This document shows positions 8,971 to 18,274 of a stretch of DNA of 64,000 nucleotides, one piece after another. The stretch lies in contig NZ_LWFF01000002.1 of NCBI RefSeq assembly GCF_001635685.1, positions 1-64,000 on the forward strand. The letters are read 5' to 3'. Within the stretch, counting starts at the first letter, position 1. Each line of letters opens with the position of its first letter. The notes under the pieces were generated by a model. It was not told the DNA's origin, did not search any database, and was given only the letters and a program-made list of their open reading frames with translations. A program made the translations under genes and the position numbers. The DNA is from Erythrobacter sp. HI0063 (GTDB taxonomy: Bacteria; Pseudomonadota; Alphaproteobacteria; Sphingomonadales; Sphingomonadaceae).

Positions 8971-10154
8971 CAGTTCTTCTCCCCGGGCGCGTGCACGGCG
9001 CCGCTTTCGAAGGCAGCGGAGATTTCCGCCGGGCTCAGCCCGACCGCCTGGAGGACACTGTGGCTGTGTTCTCCCACTCGCGGCGCATGGCTATCGAGTT
9101 CGCATCTCGCGCCATCGAACCGCGCCACGGGGCGCGTTCGGCGGACGCGGCCTGCCTGCGGATGGTGGGTGACGGTCACGAATTGGTCATGAGCCACCTG
9201 CACGTGGTCGGGCAGCGATCCGGAACGATTGACCACCCCAGACGGCACCCCTTCTTCGGCGAGGCGTCGGACCGCTTCCTTGGTCGTAAGCCTGGCAATG
9301 CGCGGAGCACAAGACGCCCTCAGCTCGTTCCAGTTGAGAAACCGCTTGGTCATGTCGGCGAAGAGAGGATTTTCGAGCAAATCCGTGGCTTCGATCGCGC
9401 GTGCCCACCCTTCGAATTCGTCCTGCGACAGCATGACCACCACGATCCAGCCGTCCCTCGTCGCCCATGGGCGATAGACCGAGCCGATATCCGGCATACG
9501 CGATGGGCTATCGGGGAAAGCGAGATCGCCATGCAGGTCGATCCACCCATAGGCGATTGCAGCTTCGAGCATGGAAATGTCGATCACCGCCCCCTTCCCG
9601 CTGCGTTCGCGAGCAAACAGCGCTGCGGTGGCTGCCTGTGCGGCATAAAGCCCTGCATTCTTGTCGCACATCCACTGTGGCGCGAGGATCGGACCATCGC
9701 TGGTCCATGTCGCCATGCCGGCTTCCGCCTGCACGATCGGATCGTAGGCGCGCACCGCGCTCATCGGGCCTTCCGGTCCGAATCCGCTGATCCTGGCTAT
9801 GACGAGATCCTGACGGAGCGCATGCAGAGCATCGACGCCGAGCCCCATCCGCTCCATCACGCCGGGCCGGAAATTGTGAATCAACAGATCCGCCTCGGGC
9901 ACCAGTCGGCGCAGCATCGCAATTCCGTCCGGACAGCCCAGATCGATGGCGATCGACTGCTTATCCGCGTTGAGCGCGACATGCGTCGAACTGAAAGCGG
10001 GAGATGCCACCGCCCCCAGAAACCGCGAACGATCGCCTTCGGGCGGCTCGACCTTCCAGACGCGGGCACCCTGCTGGGCGAGAATCTGGGTAGCAAGCGG
10101 CCCCGCGACAACGCTGGTGAGATCGATTACCGTTATGCCTTCAAGCGGCACCAT
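8970..10154 (-). CDS. CaiB/BaiF (family III) CoA-transferase
   Basis: A 394-residue member of the family III CoA-transferases: it opens LEGITVIDLTSVVAGPLATQILA, has GADLLIHNFRPGVMERMGLG-like text at about residue 85, and CDKNAGLYAAQAATAAL, where the Asp is the expected catalytic residue that carries CoA. These enzymes move CoA between organic acids. As first gene of the operon it probably activates the acid that the crotonases and the AidB-like enzyme then process. Confidence 0.87.
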   Translation of the reverse strand: MVPLEGITVIDLTSVVAGPLATQILAQQGARVWKVEPPEGDRSRFLGAVASPAFSSTHVALNADKQSIAIDLGCPDGIAMLRRLVPEADLLIHNFRPGVMERMGLGVDALHALRQDLVIARISGFGPEGPMSAVRAYDPIVQAEAGMATWTSDGPILAPQWMCDKNAGLYAAQAATAALFARERSGKGAVIDISMLEAAIAYGWIDLHGDLAFPDSPSRMPDIGSVYRPWATRDGWIVVVMLSQDEFEGWARAIEATDLLENPLFADMTKRFLNWNELRASCAPRIARLTTKEAVRRLAEEGVPSGVVNRSGSLPDHVQVAHDQFVTVTHHPQAGRVRRTRPVARFDGARCELDSHAPRVGEHSHSVLQAVGLSPAEISAAFESGAVHAPGEKN

Positions 10155-10210
10155 TCCTGCCTCCCATCAAGTTGTTTCACAACCTGTCACGTTTGGACGA
10201 AACGCGCAAC

Positions 10211-11014
10211 ATGCTAATTGACAAGGCCGGCCCCGAGATGATGAGCGCAAGGACCGTGATCCTCGACCTCTTCGATACCGGCGATCCGGCCGATTTCTCG
10301 GTCGCCGAGCTGGTCCGTGCAGGGGCAGCTCTCGGTATCGAAGCGCCCGGCATCCGCACGGCCCTGACCCGATTGAAGGCCGACGGGCGGGTGCGCCCGA
10401 TCGCTCGCGGACGTTACGCGATCGGTCCCAAGGCAGAGCCGCTCAAGCAGCGCATTCTCGGATGGCGCACGCGATTGAGCAGCCGGGTCGAATGGCAGGG
10501 GCATTGGCTGCTTGCCATTGCCGGCCCCCAGGAGCGGGCCGACCGGACAGCTTGGCGGCGGACATTGCGTGCGCTCGAGCTGGAAGGGTTCGCCGAAGCC
10601 GAAACCAATGTCTGGGCGCGCCCGGACAATCTCATCGCAGGGGCCGATGCCGCACGAAGCCGCTTGGCCAGTCTCGAAGCGGTATCCTCGTTGCTCGTAA
10701 TCGAGGCTCGCGAAGTGGATAAGGATCGCGTCGAACGCTATCGATCGCTCTGGCAGGGCGAGGCGCTGTGCGCGGCCCACCTCTCGCTCGCCGAACATCT
10801 CGATCGAAGCGCCATTGTCGTGGAGAGCATGGAGCTCCCCGCCGCCGCAGCGGAAACGTTGCAGCTCGGCCGCAGGGCCATCAGGCAGATCACGCGCGAT
10901 CCGCTTCTACCCGAAGCGCTGTGTCCTTCCGACGGTTTGCAAAGCCTGATCGAGGCGATGGTCCGTTACGATCGGATCGGGAAGCAAATCTGGCGCGCCT
11001 ATCTCGCGCAATGA
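10211..11014 (+). CDS. PaaX-like transcriptional regulator
   Basis: About 267 residues. The N-terminal third (SARTVILDLFDT to RYAIGP) reads as a winged helix with an IRTALTRLKADG recognition segment; the rest resembles PaaX, the repressor of phenylacetyl-CoA catabolism (WLLAIAGPQERADRTAWRRTLRALELEGF). The longest frame begins with TTG at 10172 inside the promoter; ATG at 10211 or 10238 is more likely. It is divergent from the acyl-CoA operon and the gap contains short inverted repeats (TTGTttcACAA, CGTTTggacgAAACG), so it probably senses an acyl-CoA and represses that operon. Confidence 0.75.
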   Translation: MLIDKAGPEMMSARTVILDLFDTGDPADFSVAELVRAGAALGIEAPGIRTALTRLKADGRVRPIARGRYAIGPKAEPLKQRILGWRTRLSSRVEWQGHWLLAIAGPQERADRTAWRRTLRALELEGFAEAETNVWARPDNLIAGADAARSRLASLEAVSSLLVIEAREVDKDRVERYRSLWQGEALCAAHLSLAEHLDRSAIVVESMELPAAAAETLQLGRRAIRQITRDPLLPEALCPSDGLQSLIEAMVRYDRIGKQIWRAYLAQ

Positions 11015-11081
11015 TCGCGAGCGCGGCATCGAGCGGCGCCTGCAACGATCAGCAGCCATTGAGCAAAATCCGCAAAAGGAG

Positions 11082-11172
11082 TGGCGGAGCAGGAGGGATT
11101 CGAACCCTCGATACGGGGTTACCGTATACACACTTTCCAGGCGTGCGCCTTCGACCACTCGGCCACTGCTCC
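11082..11172 (-). tRNA. tRNA-Ser (anticodon GGA), CCA encoded
   Basis: The complement strand reads GGAGCAG at the 5' end, a D-arm with GGCCGAGTGG, an anticodon loop CTGGAAAG giving GGA, a long class II variable arm, a T-arm GGTTCGAATCC and the 3' acceptor CTGCTCC-G-CCA. The acceptor stem pairs fully. The long variable arm and GGA anticodon identify serine, reading UCC/UCU codons. Confidence 0.97.
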
Positions 11173-11291
11173 GCATTCCCGGGTCGGCGCGACAATATGC
11201 GCCGGGATCGGGAAGGCGGCGCTCTAGCGGTCGTATGCCGCGTGTGCAAGCGGGGGATGATCGGGCCTGGCTTGGGACCGAAAATCCGGGG

Positions 11292-11972
11292 TCACAGACC
11301 GAAGGCGTTGCGCACTCTTTCCAGCAGGCCGGGCGCATGCCGGGATGCGATCGCGGCATCTTCGGACCAGACGATGGGTTTCCGTTCGCTTGCGAGCACG
11401 CCGACCGGTTCGCCCGCAAGCATCACCGGTACGCCCGCTTCGTAAGCGCGCAACCCGTAATCGAGCGCGGCGCGCGGCCCGTCCAGCCCAGCGTCCAGAA
11501 TCCCGAGTTCGGCATGAGCGGCGCGCGTGACCAGCACAGCCTCGCCCGAAACGCTCGCTGCCATTTGCGGTACGCGGTCGGCCCTTATCAGATCGAGTTC
11601 GAGCGGGTGGGCCGGATCGCGCTGGACGAAAGCGCCGCCGACAGGGCGATCGCGCGAAGGGGCCAGCACCGCGCCCGCCATCACCAGCGGCTCGTGCGGG
11701 TTCGCGACCATGACCGCATCCGCGAAGAGGCGATCGAGCGCGCCGTGATCGAGGATCAGATCTTCGTCGATCCACAGAAACGCATCGTAATCGCGTTCCG
11801 TCGCGATCGCGGTCTCCCACGCGCGGTTCAGCGTTTCGGCCCAATCGGTCCCGGTCGCGAGGAACAGATCGTCCTCGTGAAAGCCGCGCTGGCCGTTAAG
11901 CGAAGCGAGGCAGGATACAGGCCCATCGGTGAGGCGGGCGACGAGGATCGCGATGCGGGGAGTGTGCTCCAT
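11292..11972 (-). CDS. Glycosyltransferase-like protein (GT-A fold)
   Basis: About 226 residues from the ATG at 11972; the longer frame begins with a TTG upstream. RIAILVARL at the start and FLWIDEDLILDHGALDRLF at about residue 75 resemble a family 2 glycosyltransferase, with IDED as a possible metal-binding acidic motif. No membrane segment or signal is evident. Sugar donor and acceptor are unknown. It is divergent from the cyclophilin gene. Confidence 0.55.
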   Translation of the reverse strand: MEHTPRIAILVARLTDGPVSCLASLNGQRGFHEDDLFLATGTDWAETLNRAWETAIATERDYDAFLWIDEDLILDHGALDRLFADAVMVANPHEPLVMAGAVLAPSRDRPVGGAFVQRDPAHPLELDLIRADRVPQMAASVSGEAVLVTRAAHAELGILDAGLDGPRAALDYGLRAYEAGVPVMLAGEPVGVLASERKPIVWSEDAAIASRHAPGLLERVRNAFGL

Positions 11973-12037
11973 CGCCTGCAAGCCTAGCCGGGCGATGCGC
12001 GCTTGCAAGTAAGGATATGCGTGGCAGGATGGCGGCC

Positions 12038-13078
12038 ATGATCCGCACCCTCACCGCCGCCCTGGCCACCCTAGCCCTGCCCATCCCCGCAATCGCTCAG
12101 GATGCGCCGAGTCCAAACCAAATCGTCGCTGAGGCGTCAGCGGACGAATGGGGCGCGATTCCCGCCGAAGATCTTCTGGTGATGATGCTGGCCCCGGACC
12201 GGGACGGGGAGCCGCGCAAGGTCGTGATCCAACTGATGCCCGAACCTTTCAGCCAAGGCTGGGTCGCCAATATCCGCACCCTCGCCCGCGCGGGCTGGTA
12301 TGACGGGATCAGCGTCAATCGAGTGCAGGACAATTACGTCGTCCAGTGGGGCGATCCCAATTACGACAATCCGGAGGCGGAGGGTGCGGCGAAGTCTTTG
12401 CCGGAGGGGCTGCGGGTGATGGAGGAGAGCGACTATGTTGCTCCTTTCGAAATTCAGCCGCTTTATCCGGTCACTGCCACTCAGCGGATGTCGGCGGTGG
12501 CGGACCTCATTGAGCGGGGCGGCATGCCAGACTTGCCGCAGGTGCGGCAGATAATCGAACGACAACAAGGGGATAGTTACGCTGTAGAAACAATGATGAT
12601 CAAAGGTTGGCCATTCGGAGCCGGGGCGGGAGAAGGAAGCTCGGAAGTTGTCTGGCCCGTCCATTGCTACGGCATGGTCGGCGTCGGACGAGGGATGTCG
12701 CCCGACACCGGCTCGGGCGCGGAGCTATACACGGTGATCGGCCATGCGCCGCGCCATCTCGACCGAAATATCGCGCTCGTCGGCCGGATCGTTTCGGGAA
12801 TGGAGCACCTCTCCTCGCTCCCGCGCGGATCGGGCGCTCTGGGTTTCTATACGAGCGAGGAAACGGACGAGCGCACGCCGATCCGCTCGATCCGAGTGGC
12901 GAGCGATCTGCCCGCCGCCGAACAGCCCCGTTTCGAATATCTCTCGACCGAAAGCGAGACCTTCGCCCGCTATGCCGAAGCGCGGGCCAATCGGCGCGAT
13001 CCGTTCTTCATCGTGCCTGCGGGCGGCGCGGATATCTGCAACATCCCCGTGCCGGTAAGGACGTCGCCTGCCGACTGA
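12038..13078 (+). CDS. Exported cyclophilin-type peptidyl-prolyl isomerase
   Basis: A 346-residue protein with a signal peptide (MIRTLTAALATLALPIPAIA then QDAP). The cyclophilin fold is visible in IQLMPEPFSQGWVANIRTLA, GWYDGISVNRVQDNYVVQWGDP, VHCYGMVGVGR and LYTVIGHAPRHLDRNIALVGRIVSGMEHL. There is an insert of about 80 residues between the WGDP and CYGM segments, longer than in minimal cyclophilins. It should fold proteins in the periplasm. The frame also offers Met codons upstream at 12017 and 12029; the signal peptide favours 12038. Confidence 0.85.
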   Translation: MIRTLTAALATLALPIPAIAQDAPSPNQIVAEASADEWGAIPAEDLLVMMLAPDRDGEPRKVVIQLMPEPFSQGWVANIRTLARAGWYDGISVNRVQDNYVVQWGDPNYDNPEAEGAAKSLPEGLRVMEESDYVAPFEIQPLYPVTATQRMSAVADLIERGGMPDLPQVRQIIERQQGDSYAVETMMIKGWPFGAGAGEGSSEVVWPVHCYGMVGVGRGMSPDTGSGAELYTVIGHAPRHLDRNIALVGRIVSGMEHLSSLPRGSGALGFYTSEETDERTPIRSIRVASDLPAAEQPRFEYLSTESETFARYAEARANRRDPFFIVPAGGADICNIPVPVRTSPAD

Positions 13079-13084
13079 AGGCGA

Positions 13085-15190
13085 CTAGATACGCTCCGCC
13101 TGCGCGACCGAGTCGCTGGCTCTCAGGGCGCTCAGGATCCGCGTCAGATGCGCCAGATCCTGCACCTGCAGGTCGACCTCGTAGGTCGTGAAGGGATGGT
13201 CGAGCTGGACCTGATCCAGCGAGGTCACGTTGACGTTGTTCTGGGCGAATATGCCCGCCATCTCGGCCAAGGTTCCGGGCCGGTCGTAAAGCGTCACGCA
13301 CAGCCGCCCCACCGCGCCGACCGACTGACGCGTCCACGAGAGGTCGATCCAGTCTGAATCGATCCCGCTCGCCAGCCGGTGGCAGTCGATCGTGTGGACC
13401 TCCACCTTCTCGCCCGTGCGCCGCGTGCCGACGATCCGGTCGCCGGGAACCGGATGGCAGCATTTCGCGAGGTCGAAGCCGACGCCCGGCGTCAGACCGC
13501 GGATCGAGAGCGCTTTCTTCCCCGGCGTCCAGTCCTGCCCCTCAGGCAATTCGGTGGTGCAGCCGGGCAGCAGCGCCTCCATCACCTCCCTGTCCTCGAT
13601 CTTGGCCGAACCGATCGCGAAATAAAGATCTTCGGGCTCTTCCATTTCGAGACGTTCGAGCGCTTCGCCGAGCGCCTTCTTGCCGATCTTGGCAGGAACC
13701 TTGGCGGCGATTTCCTGATAGAGTTTCTGGCCGATCTCGGCGAGTTCGGCGCGCTCCTTCAGCCGCACTGCGCGGCGGATGGTGGCGCGCGCCTTGCCGG
13801 TGACGACGAAGGCCAGCCAGGACAATTGCGGCTCGGCCTCCTTGCCCTTGATGATCTCCACCACATCGCCATTCGCCAGCGGCGTGCGCAGCGGAACGTG
13901 GCGGCCGTTGATCTTCGCGCCCACGGTCTGCGTGCCGAGATCGCTGTGCACCGCGAAGGCGAAATCGACCGGCGTCGCCCCTTTGGGAAGCTGGAACAGC
14001 GCGCCCTTGGGCGTGAAGGCGAAGATGCGATCCTGATAGATGGCGAGCTTGGTATGTTCGAGCAGTTCTTCGGGATCGTGGCTCGTATCGACGATCTCGA
14101 TCAGATCGCGCAGCCAGCCGACCTGCCCGTCCGGCCTGACCGTACCGCTCGCGCCACCCTGCTTGTAGGCCCAGTGCGCGGCGAGGCCGAATTCGTTCAG
14201 CCGATGCATTTCGCGCGTGCGGATCTGCACTTCGACGCGCATCGAATTTTCGTACATCAGGCTGGTGTGAAGACTGCGATAGCCGTTGGTCTTCGGCGTC
14301 GAGATGTAGTCCTTGAACTTGCCCGGCAGGAATTGCCACGTGCGGTGGAGGACGCCCAAGGCCGCGTAGCAATCCGCCTCGTCATCGGTGATAACGCGGA
14401 AGGCCATGATGTCGGTCACCTGTTCGAAGCTGACATGGCGTTCGGCCATCTTGCGCCAGATCGAATAAGGGTGCTTCTCGCGGCCCGTCACTTCGACCTT
14501 CAATCCCGCCTCGGCGAGCGCGTGCTTGATATCGAGTGCGATCTTGTCGACCTGCCCGGTGTCGAGCGCACGCAGTTGATCGAGACGGTTCTCGATGGTG
14601 CGATAGGCTTCGGGCTCCAGCTGTTCGAAGGCGAGCAGCTGCATCTCGCGCATATATTCATACATCCCCACCCGCTCCGCGAGAGGGGCGTAGATATCCA
14701 TCGTCTCGCGCGCGATGCGCTGGCGCTTGTCCGGATTCTTAATGAAATGGAGCGTGCGCATATTGTGCAGCCGGTCGCCCAATTTGACGAGCAGCACGCG
14801 GATGTCCTCGCTCATCGCGAGCAGGAATTTCCGGAGGTTTTCCGCCGCCCGCTCGTTTTCGGGCATCTGTTCGATCTTCGACAGCTTGGTGACGCCATCG
14901 ACCAGCCGCGCCACCTTGGGGCCGAAGTTCAGCTCGATATCGGCGATAGTGGCGAGCGTATCTTCCACCGTATCGTGCAGAAGCGCGGTAGCGATCGTTT
15001 CCTGGTCGAGCTTGAGATCGGTCATCAGTCCGGCGACTTCGACCGGATGGCTGAAATACGGATCGCCGCTCGCCCGCGTCTGGGTACCGTGCTTCTGCAC
15101 GGTATAGACATAAGCGCGATTGAGCATCGCCTCATCGGCGTCGGGGTCGTATTCCTTGACCCGTTCCACAAGTTCGTACTGGCGCAGCAT
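13085..15190 (-). CDS. rsh: Bifunctional (p)ppGpp synthetase/hydrolase (RelA/SpoT homologue)
   Basis: A 701-residue protein starting at MLRQYELVERV; the upstream extension of the frame overlaps the terminator and the aminopeptidase gene and is rejected. Hydrolase HD motif: FSHPVE (His48) and LLHDTVED (His72-Asp73). Synthetase: DIMAFRVI, YRSLHTSL and VEVQIRT. Then a TGS domain (IFAFTPKGALFQLPKGATPVDFAFAVH split over 290-420) and a C-terminal ACT domain (LCVTLYDRPGTLAEMAGIF). With both active-site sets intact it should make and destroy the stringent-response alarmone. Confidence 0.95.
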   Translation of the reverse strand: MLRQYELVERVKEYDPDADEAMLNRAYVYTVQKHGTQTRASGDPYFSHPVEVAGLMTDLKLDQETIATALLHDTVEDTLATIADIELNFGPKVARLVDGVTKLSKIEQMPENERAAENLRKFLLAMSEDIRVLLVKLGDRLHNMRTLHFIKNPDKRQRIARETMDIYAPLAERVGMYEYMREMQLLAFEQLEPEAYRTIENRLDQLRALDTGQVDKIALDIKHALAEAGLKVEVTGREKHPYSIWRKMAERHVSFEQVTDIMAFRVITDDEADCYAALGVLHRTWQFLPGKFKDYISTPKTNGYRSLHTSLMYENSMRVEVQIRTREMHRLNEFGLAAHWAYKQGGASGTVRPDGQVGWLRDLIEIVDTSHDPEELLEHTKLAIYQDRIFAFTPKGALFQLPKGATPVDFAFAVHSDLGTQTVGAKINGRHVPLRTPLANGDVVEIIKGKEAEPQLSWLAFVVTGKARATIRRAVRLKERAELAEIGQKLYQEIAAKVPAKIGKKALGEALERLEMEEPEDLYFAIGSAKIEDREVMEALLPGCTTELPEGQDWTPGKKALSIRGLTPGVGFDLAKCCHPVPGDRIVGTRRTGEKVEVHTIDCHRLASGIDSDWIDLSWTRQSVGAVGRLCVTLYDRPGTLAEMAGIFAQNNVNVTSLDQVQLDHPFTTYEVDLQVQDLAHLTRILSALRASDSVAQAERI

Positions 15191-15242
15191 CGTCGCTAGA
15201 TGTGCGGTGGCGGGCTGTTTATTGCAACGCAAAACCTGCCGT

Positions 15243-15278
15243 GGCCCGGCGTCGATCGGCTCTTTTCGACGCCGGGCC
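15243..15278 (-). terminator. Intrinsic terminator after the aminopeptidase gene
   Basis: GGCCCGGCGTCGA (15243-15255) and its exact complement (15266-15278) form a 13-bp stem with a 10-base loop. Read on the minus strand it follows the aminopeptidase stop codon (15292) and leads into GGTTTTGC, a short U-run. It separates aminopeptidase transcription from rsh. Confidence 0.75.
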
Positions 15279-15291
15279 GGGACAAGGCCGC

Positions 15292-17199
15292 TTATCCGGC
15301 GATCCCCAGCACCCGATCGACGCCGGCCCGCGTCACGGCATGATAGCTGTCCCGCGTTTGGGCGTAGATCCGCCGCGCGATCGGCTGGCCCCATTCGCCC
15401 TCGCCCATCAGCACTGCGAATAGCGGCCGCACGAATTTCGCGCGGCCCACGCGAGCGAGGAATTCTTCGGCCTGCGGCACCGCCGGCTCGTACCGATTGG
15501 CGAGCGCCAGTTCGAGCCACAGGAAGCGGATCTCGTTATTGCCAGTCCCTGACAGGTTCAGCTGCCGGTCCAGCTCGGCAAGCTGCGCCGCGCTGCGATC
15601 CTTGGGGATGTTGTCGAGGAAGCGCATCCGCTCCGCCGCAGTCCAGCCGTTCCAGCCAGCGGGGATCGTGCCATTGCTTGCGTAGGTGTCGACCGCGCTA
15701 TCCACTGCGGCGAAGGCCGCCGGATCGGGACGCGCGACATTGCTCGGAAGGCCGGGCTCGAAAATCCATTCGCGCAGCATGAGGCGCTCCGCTTCGGCGG
15801 GAGAGCGGACGAGGTTTTCCTGCATGTCGGCGAGCAGCAGCGCGCTGGTCGCCGGTTCGAAAGCGTGGTTGTCGAACCACTGGCGCAGCCACGCATCGAA
15901 GCGTTCACGACCCACGATCCGTTCGACCGTGCGCATGAAGAAATGCCCCTTGTCGTAGGCGATGGCGCTGCCGATCAGTTCGCCGCTGCCATCATTATGA
16001 AGCGCGGTGCCCGGCGCATCCCGGCCGACTTCGGCCAGCGTCTCCTCGATATTCGCAAAGGCGAGCGCGGCTTCCTGTTCGGCGCGCTTCTTGCCGTAGA
16101 CTTCTTCCACGATTCGGTTTTCGAAATAGCTGGTGACGCCTTCGTTCAGCCAGCCATCGCCCCACACCGCATTGGTAACCAGATTGCCCGACCAGCTATG
16201 CGCCAGCTCGTGCGCGACGAGGCCGTTGTTCGACCGGTCGCCCGCGATGAAGGTGGGGGTGAGGAAGGTCATCACCGGGTTTTCCATCCCGCCATAGGGA
16301 AAGGCGGGGGGCAGCACGATCATGTCGTAACGGCCCCAGCGATATTCGCCGTAGAGGTCTTCCGCCGCCGCGATCATCGCTTCGGTATCGCCCACTTCGC
16401 GCGCGGCCCGTTCGATTACCGACGGTTCGGCCCAGACGCCGCTGCGCGGACCGAGCGCGCGAAAATCGATATCGCCCGCCGCGATCGCGATCAGATAGGG
16501 CGGCACCGGCTTGTCCATCACGAAGCGGAAGGCGCGGCGTCCATCGCCCAGATCCTCCGGCTCGCCCTGGCGCACCCCGCTCATCACCACGTCGAGCGGC
16601 TTGGGCGCGGTGATCCGCGCTTCCCAGGTCTGGCGGATGCCGGGGCTGTCTTGCGTCGGGATCCAGCTGCGATTGAGGATCGCCTGGCCCTGGCTGAAGA
16701 GGAACGGGTATTCGCCGCCCGCGGTCTGTTCCGGGCTCAACCATTGCAGCGCTTCGGCATCCTCGGGCGCGGCATACCGGATGCGAATCGTGCGCGCATC
16801 GCCCATCGTGATGGTCAGCGGCGCGCCCTTGCCGCCTTCGGCCACCGCCTCACCCACGGTGAACGGCAGATCGCGGCCCGCAGCATCGGTGACGCTGGCG
16901 ATGCGCAACCCGTTCGAATCGAGCACGATCTCGCGCGCATCGTCGCGGGCCAGCACATCGAGCGTCGCGGTCCCGCCAATGCCCTGCCCTTCGAAATCGA
17001 GCGCCAGGTCGAGCGCGACATGCGTGACCCGCGCGATCTGCGGCTGCGCATAGGTCAGCGTATCGAGCGCTTCAGGCCCGGTCAGAATGGGCGAAACCAT
17101 GGGTTCGGGCGTTGCGGTGGACAGGGGCATCTCACCCGACATCGAAGTGCAGGCGGTGCTGGCCAGCAGCAGGGCGAAAGGGGCGACGATGCGACGCAT
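15292..17199 (-). CDS. M1-family zinc aminopeptidase lipoprotein
   Basis: A 635-residue protein with a lipoprotein signal (LLLASTAC, Cys17). The M1 signature is complete: PYGGMENP exopeptidase motif near residue 300, HELAHSW zinc site near 335 and WLNEGVTSYFE 18 residues later carrying the third zinc ligand. A C-terminal helical region resembles leukotriene A4 hydrolase/cold-active aminopeptidases. It should trim N-terminal residues from peptides at the cell envelope. It has its own terminator downstream. Confidence 0.92.
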   Translation of the reverse strand: MRRIVAPFALLLASTACTSMSGEMPLSTATPEPMVSPILTGPEALDTLTYAQPQIARVTHVALDLALDFEGQGIGGTATLDVLARDDAREIVLDSNGLRIASVTDAAGRDLPFTVGEAVAEGGKGAPLTITMGDARTIRIRYAAPEDAEALQWLSPEQTAGGEYPFLFSQGQAILNRSWIPTQDSPGIRQTWEARITAPKPLDVVMSGVRQGEPEDLGDGRRAFRFVMDKPVPPYLIAIAAGDIDFRALGPRSGVWAEPSVIERAAREVGDTEAMIAAAEDLYGEYRWGRYDMIVLPPAFPYGGMENPVMTFLTPTFIAGDRSNNGLVAHELAHSWSGNLVTNAVWGDGWLNEGVTSYFENRIVEEVYGKKRAEQEAALAFANIEETLAEVGRDAPGTALHNDGSGELIGSAIAYDKGHFFMRTVERIVGRERFDAWLRQWFDNHAFEPATSALLLADMQENLVRSPAEAERLMLREWIFEPGLPSNVARPDPAAFAAVDSAVDTYASNGTIPAGWNGWTAAERMRFLDNIPKDRSAAQLAELDRQLNLSGTGNNEIRFLWLELALANRYEPAVPQAEEFLARVGRAKFVRPLFAVLMGEGEWGQPIARRIYAQTRDSYHAVTRAGVDRVLGIAG

Positions 17200-17377
17200 G
17201 AAGGTTTCTCCGCAAAATATCTGTTCGTTCGGTCAATGCAGGCAGGCTCTGCGAGTTTCGGGCACGATGCGCAAACCCTGCTTTCGCGATGCTGACTGGA
17301 TGGCAGCCATCGGGGCTGGCCAAAGCCGCGCAATGCCTCCATGATAACGTTCACAAGAAAATTCAGGGAGCAGGTCG

Positions 17378-18274
17378 ATGATGAAAACCCGTTTTGCGCT
17401 CGCAAGCCTGGTCGCGCTCGCCGCATGCCAGCCAGCCAGTCAGATGAACCGGCCCGATGCGCCGCTCACCGTGCAAACCGCAACTGCCGAACGCGAGTTG
17501 ATCTTTGCCGACGAATTCGATGCGCCTGCGCTCGACCGCGCCAAATGGAATGTCGAAGGCATGGATTTCTGGGTCAACGACGAACAGCAGGCCTATACCG
17601 ACAGCCCCGAAACGATTGCTTTTTCCGACGATGTGTCGGGCGCCGATGGCGGCGCGCTGATCCTGCGCCCGGTGTGGAAGCCGGGGGCCGACACCAAAAC
17701 GGAACGCCAGGCCGATTTCATTTCGGGCCGGATCGATTCGCGCGGCAAGTTCGATTTCACGCATGGCCGCGCCGAAGCGCGCATCCGCATGCCGCGCGAA
17801 CGCGGCGCCTGGCCCGCCTTCTGGCTGCTCGGCAACGGGCAATGGCCCTATACGGGCGAGATCGACATCATGGAATATGTCGGCGAACCTGAATGGACCG
17901 CCGTGGCAATCCATGGCCCCGGCTATTCGGGCGAGACGCCGCTGGTCGAACGCCGGCAATTCCCCGCCGGGCAGAACGCGATGGGCTGGCACGTCTACGG
18001 CGTGGAATGGACCGACCGGAAGATCGCCTTCGATGTCGATGGTGACGTATTCTATACCGTCACGCGCGAAGAGATCGAACGCTATGGCGAATGGCGCTTC
18101 GATACGCCCAAGCACCTGATCCTCAATTTCGCGATCGGCGGCGTCTATCCGGGCAAGGTCAACAAGATCGAGAAGCCCTATTACGGCATTCCGCAAAGCA
18201 CGGTCGACGCGGTGAAGGCGGGCGGCGTGCAGATGGAAGTGGACTGGGTCCGCGTCTGGGCCGACCGCGACTGA
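17378..18274 (+). CDS. GH16-family endo-beta-glucanase lipoprotein
   Basis: A 298-residue protein with a lipobox (LVALAAC, Cys17), then a GH16 jelly-roll: FADEFDAPALDRAKWN, GRAEARIRMPRERGAWPAFWLL and the catalytic GEIDIMEY, where Glu161 is the nucleophile, Asp163 assists and Glu166 is the acid/base. The family cuts beta-1,3 or mixed-linked glucans such as laminarin, lichenan or related algal polysaccharide. It stands alone, without other glycanases or a SusC-type receptor beside it. It converges on hemF with no gap. Confidence 0.9.
   Translation: MMKTRFALASLVALAACQPASQMNRPDAPLTVQTATAERELIFADEFDAPALDRAKWNVEGMDFWVNDEQQAYTDSPETIAFSDDVSGADGGALILRPVWKPGADTKTERQADFISGRIDSRGKFDFTHGRAEARIRMPRERGAWPAFWLLGNGQWPYTGEIDIMEYVGEPEWTAVAIHGPGYSGETPLVERRQFPAGQNAMGWHVYGVEWTDRKIAFDVDGDVFYTVTREEIERYGEWRFDTPKHLILNFAIGGVYPGKVNKIEKPYYGIPQSTVDAVKAGGVQMEVDWVRVWADRD

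Noticed and set aside
6889-9192. Long plus-strand open frame of 767 codons
   Set aside because: It runs opposite the AidB-like and crotonase genes; composition is Arg/His-rich and no domain is visible. A GC-rich shadow.
13379-15199. Plus-strand open frame of 606 codons opposite rsh
   Set aside because: Antisense shadow of a clearly assigned gene; no ribosome site or motif.
13085-15520. Longer N-terminus for Rsh (to 15520)
   Set aside because: The added 110 residues overlap the terminator and the aminopeptidase gene and match no RelA/SpoT sequence.
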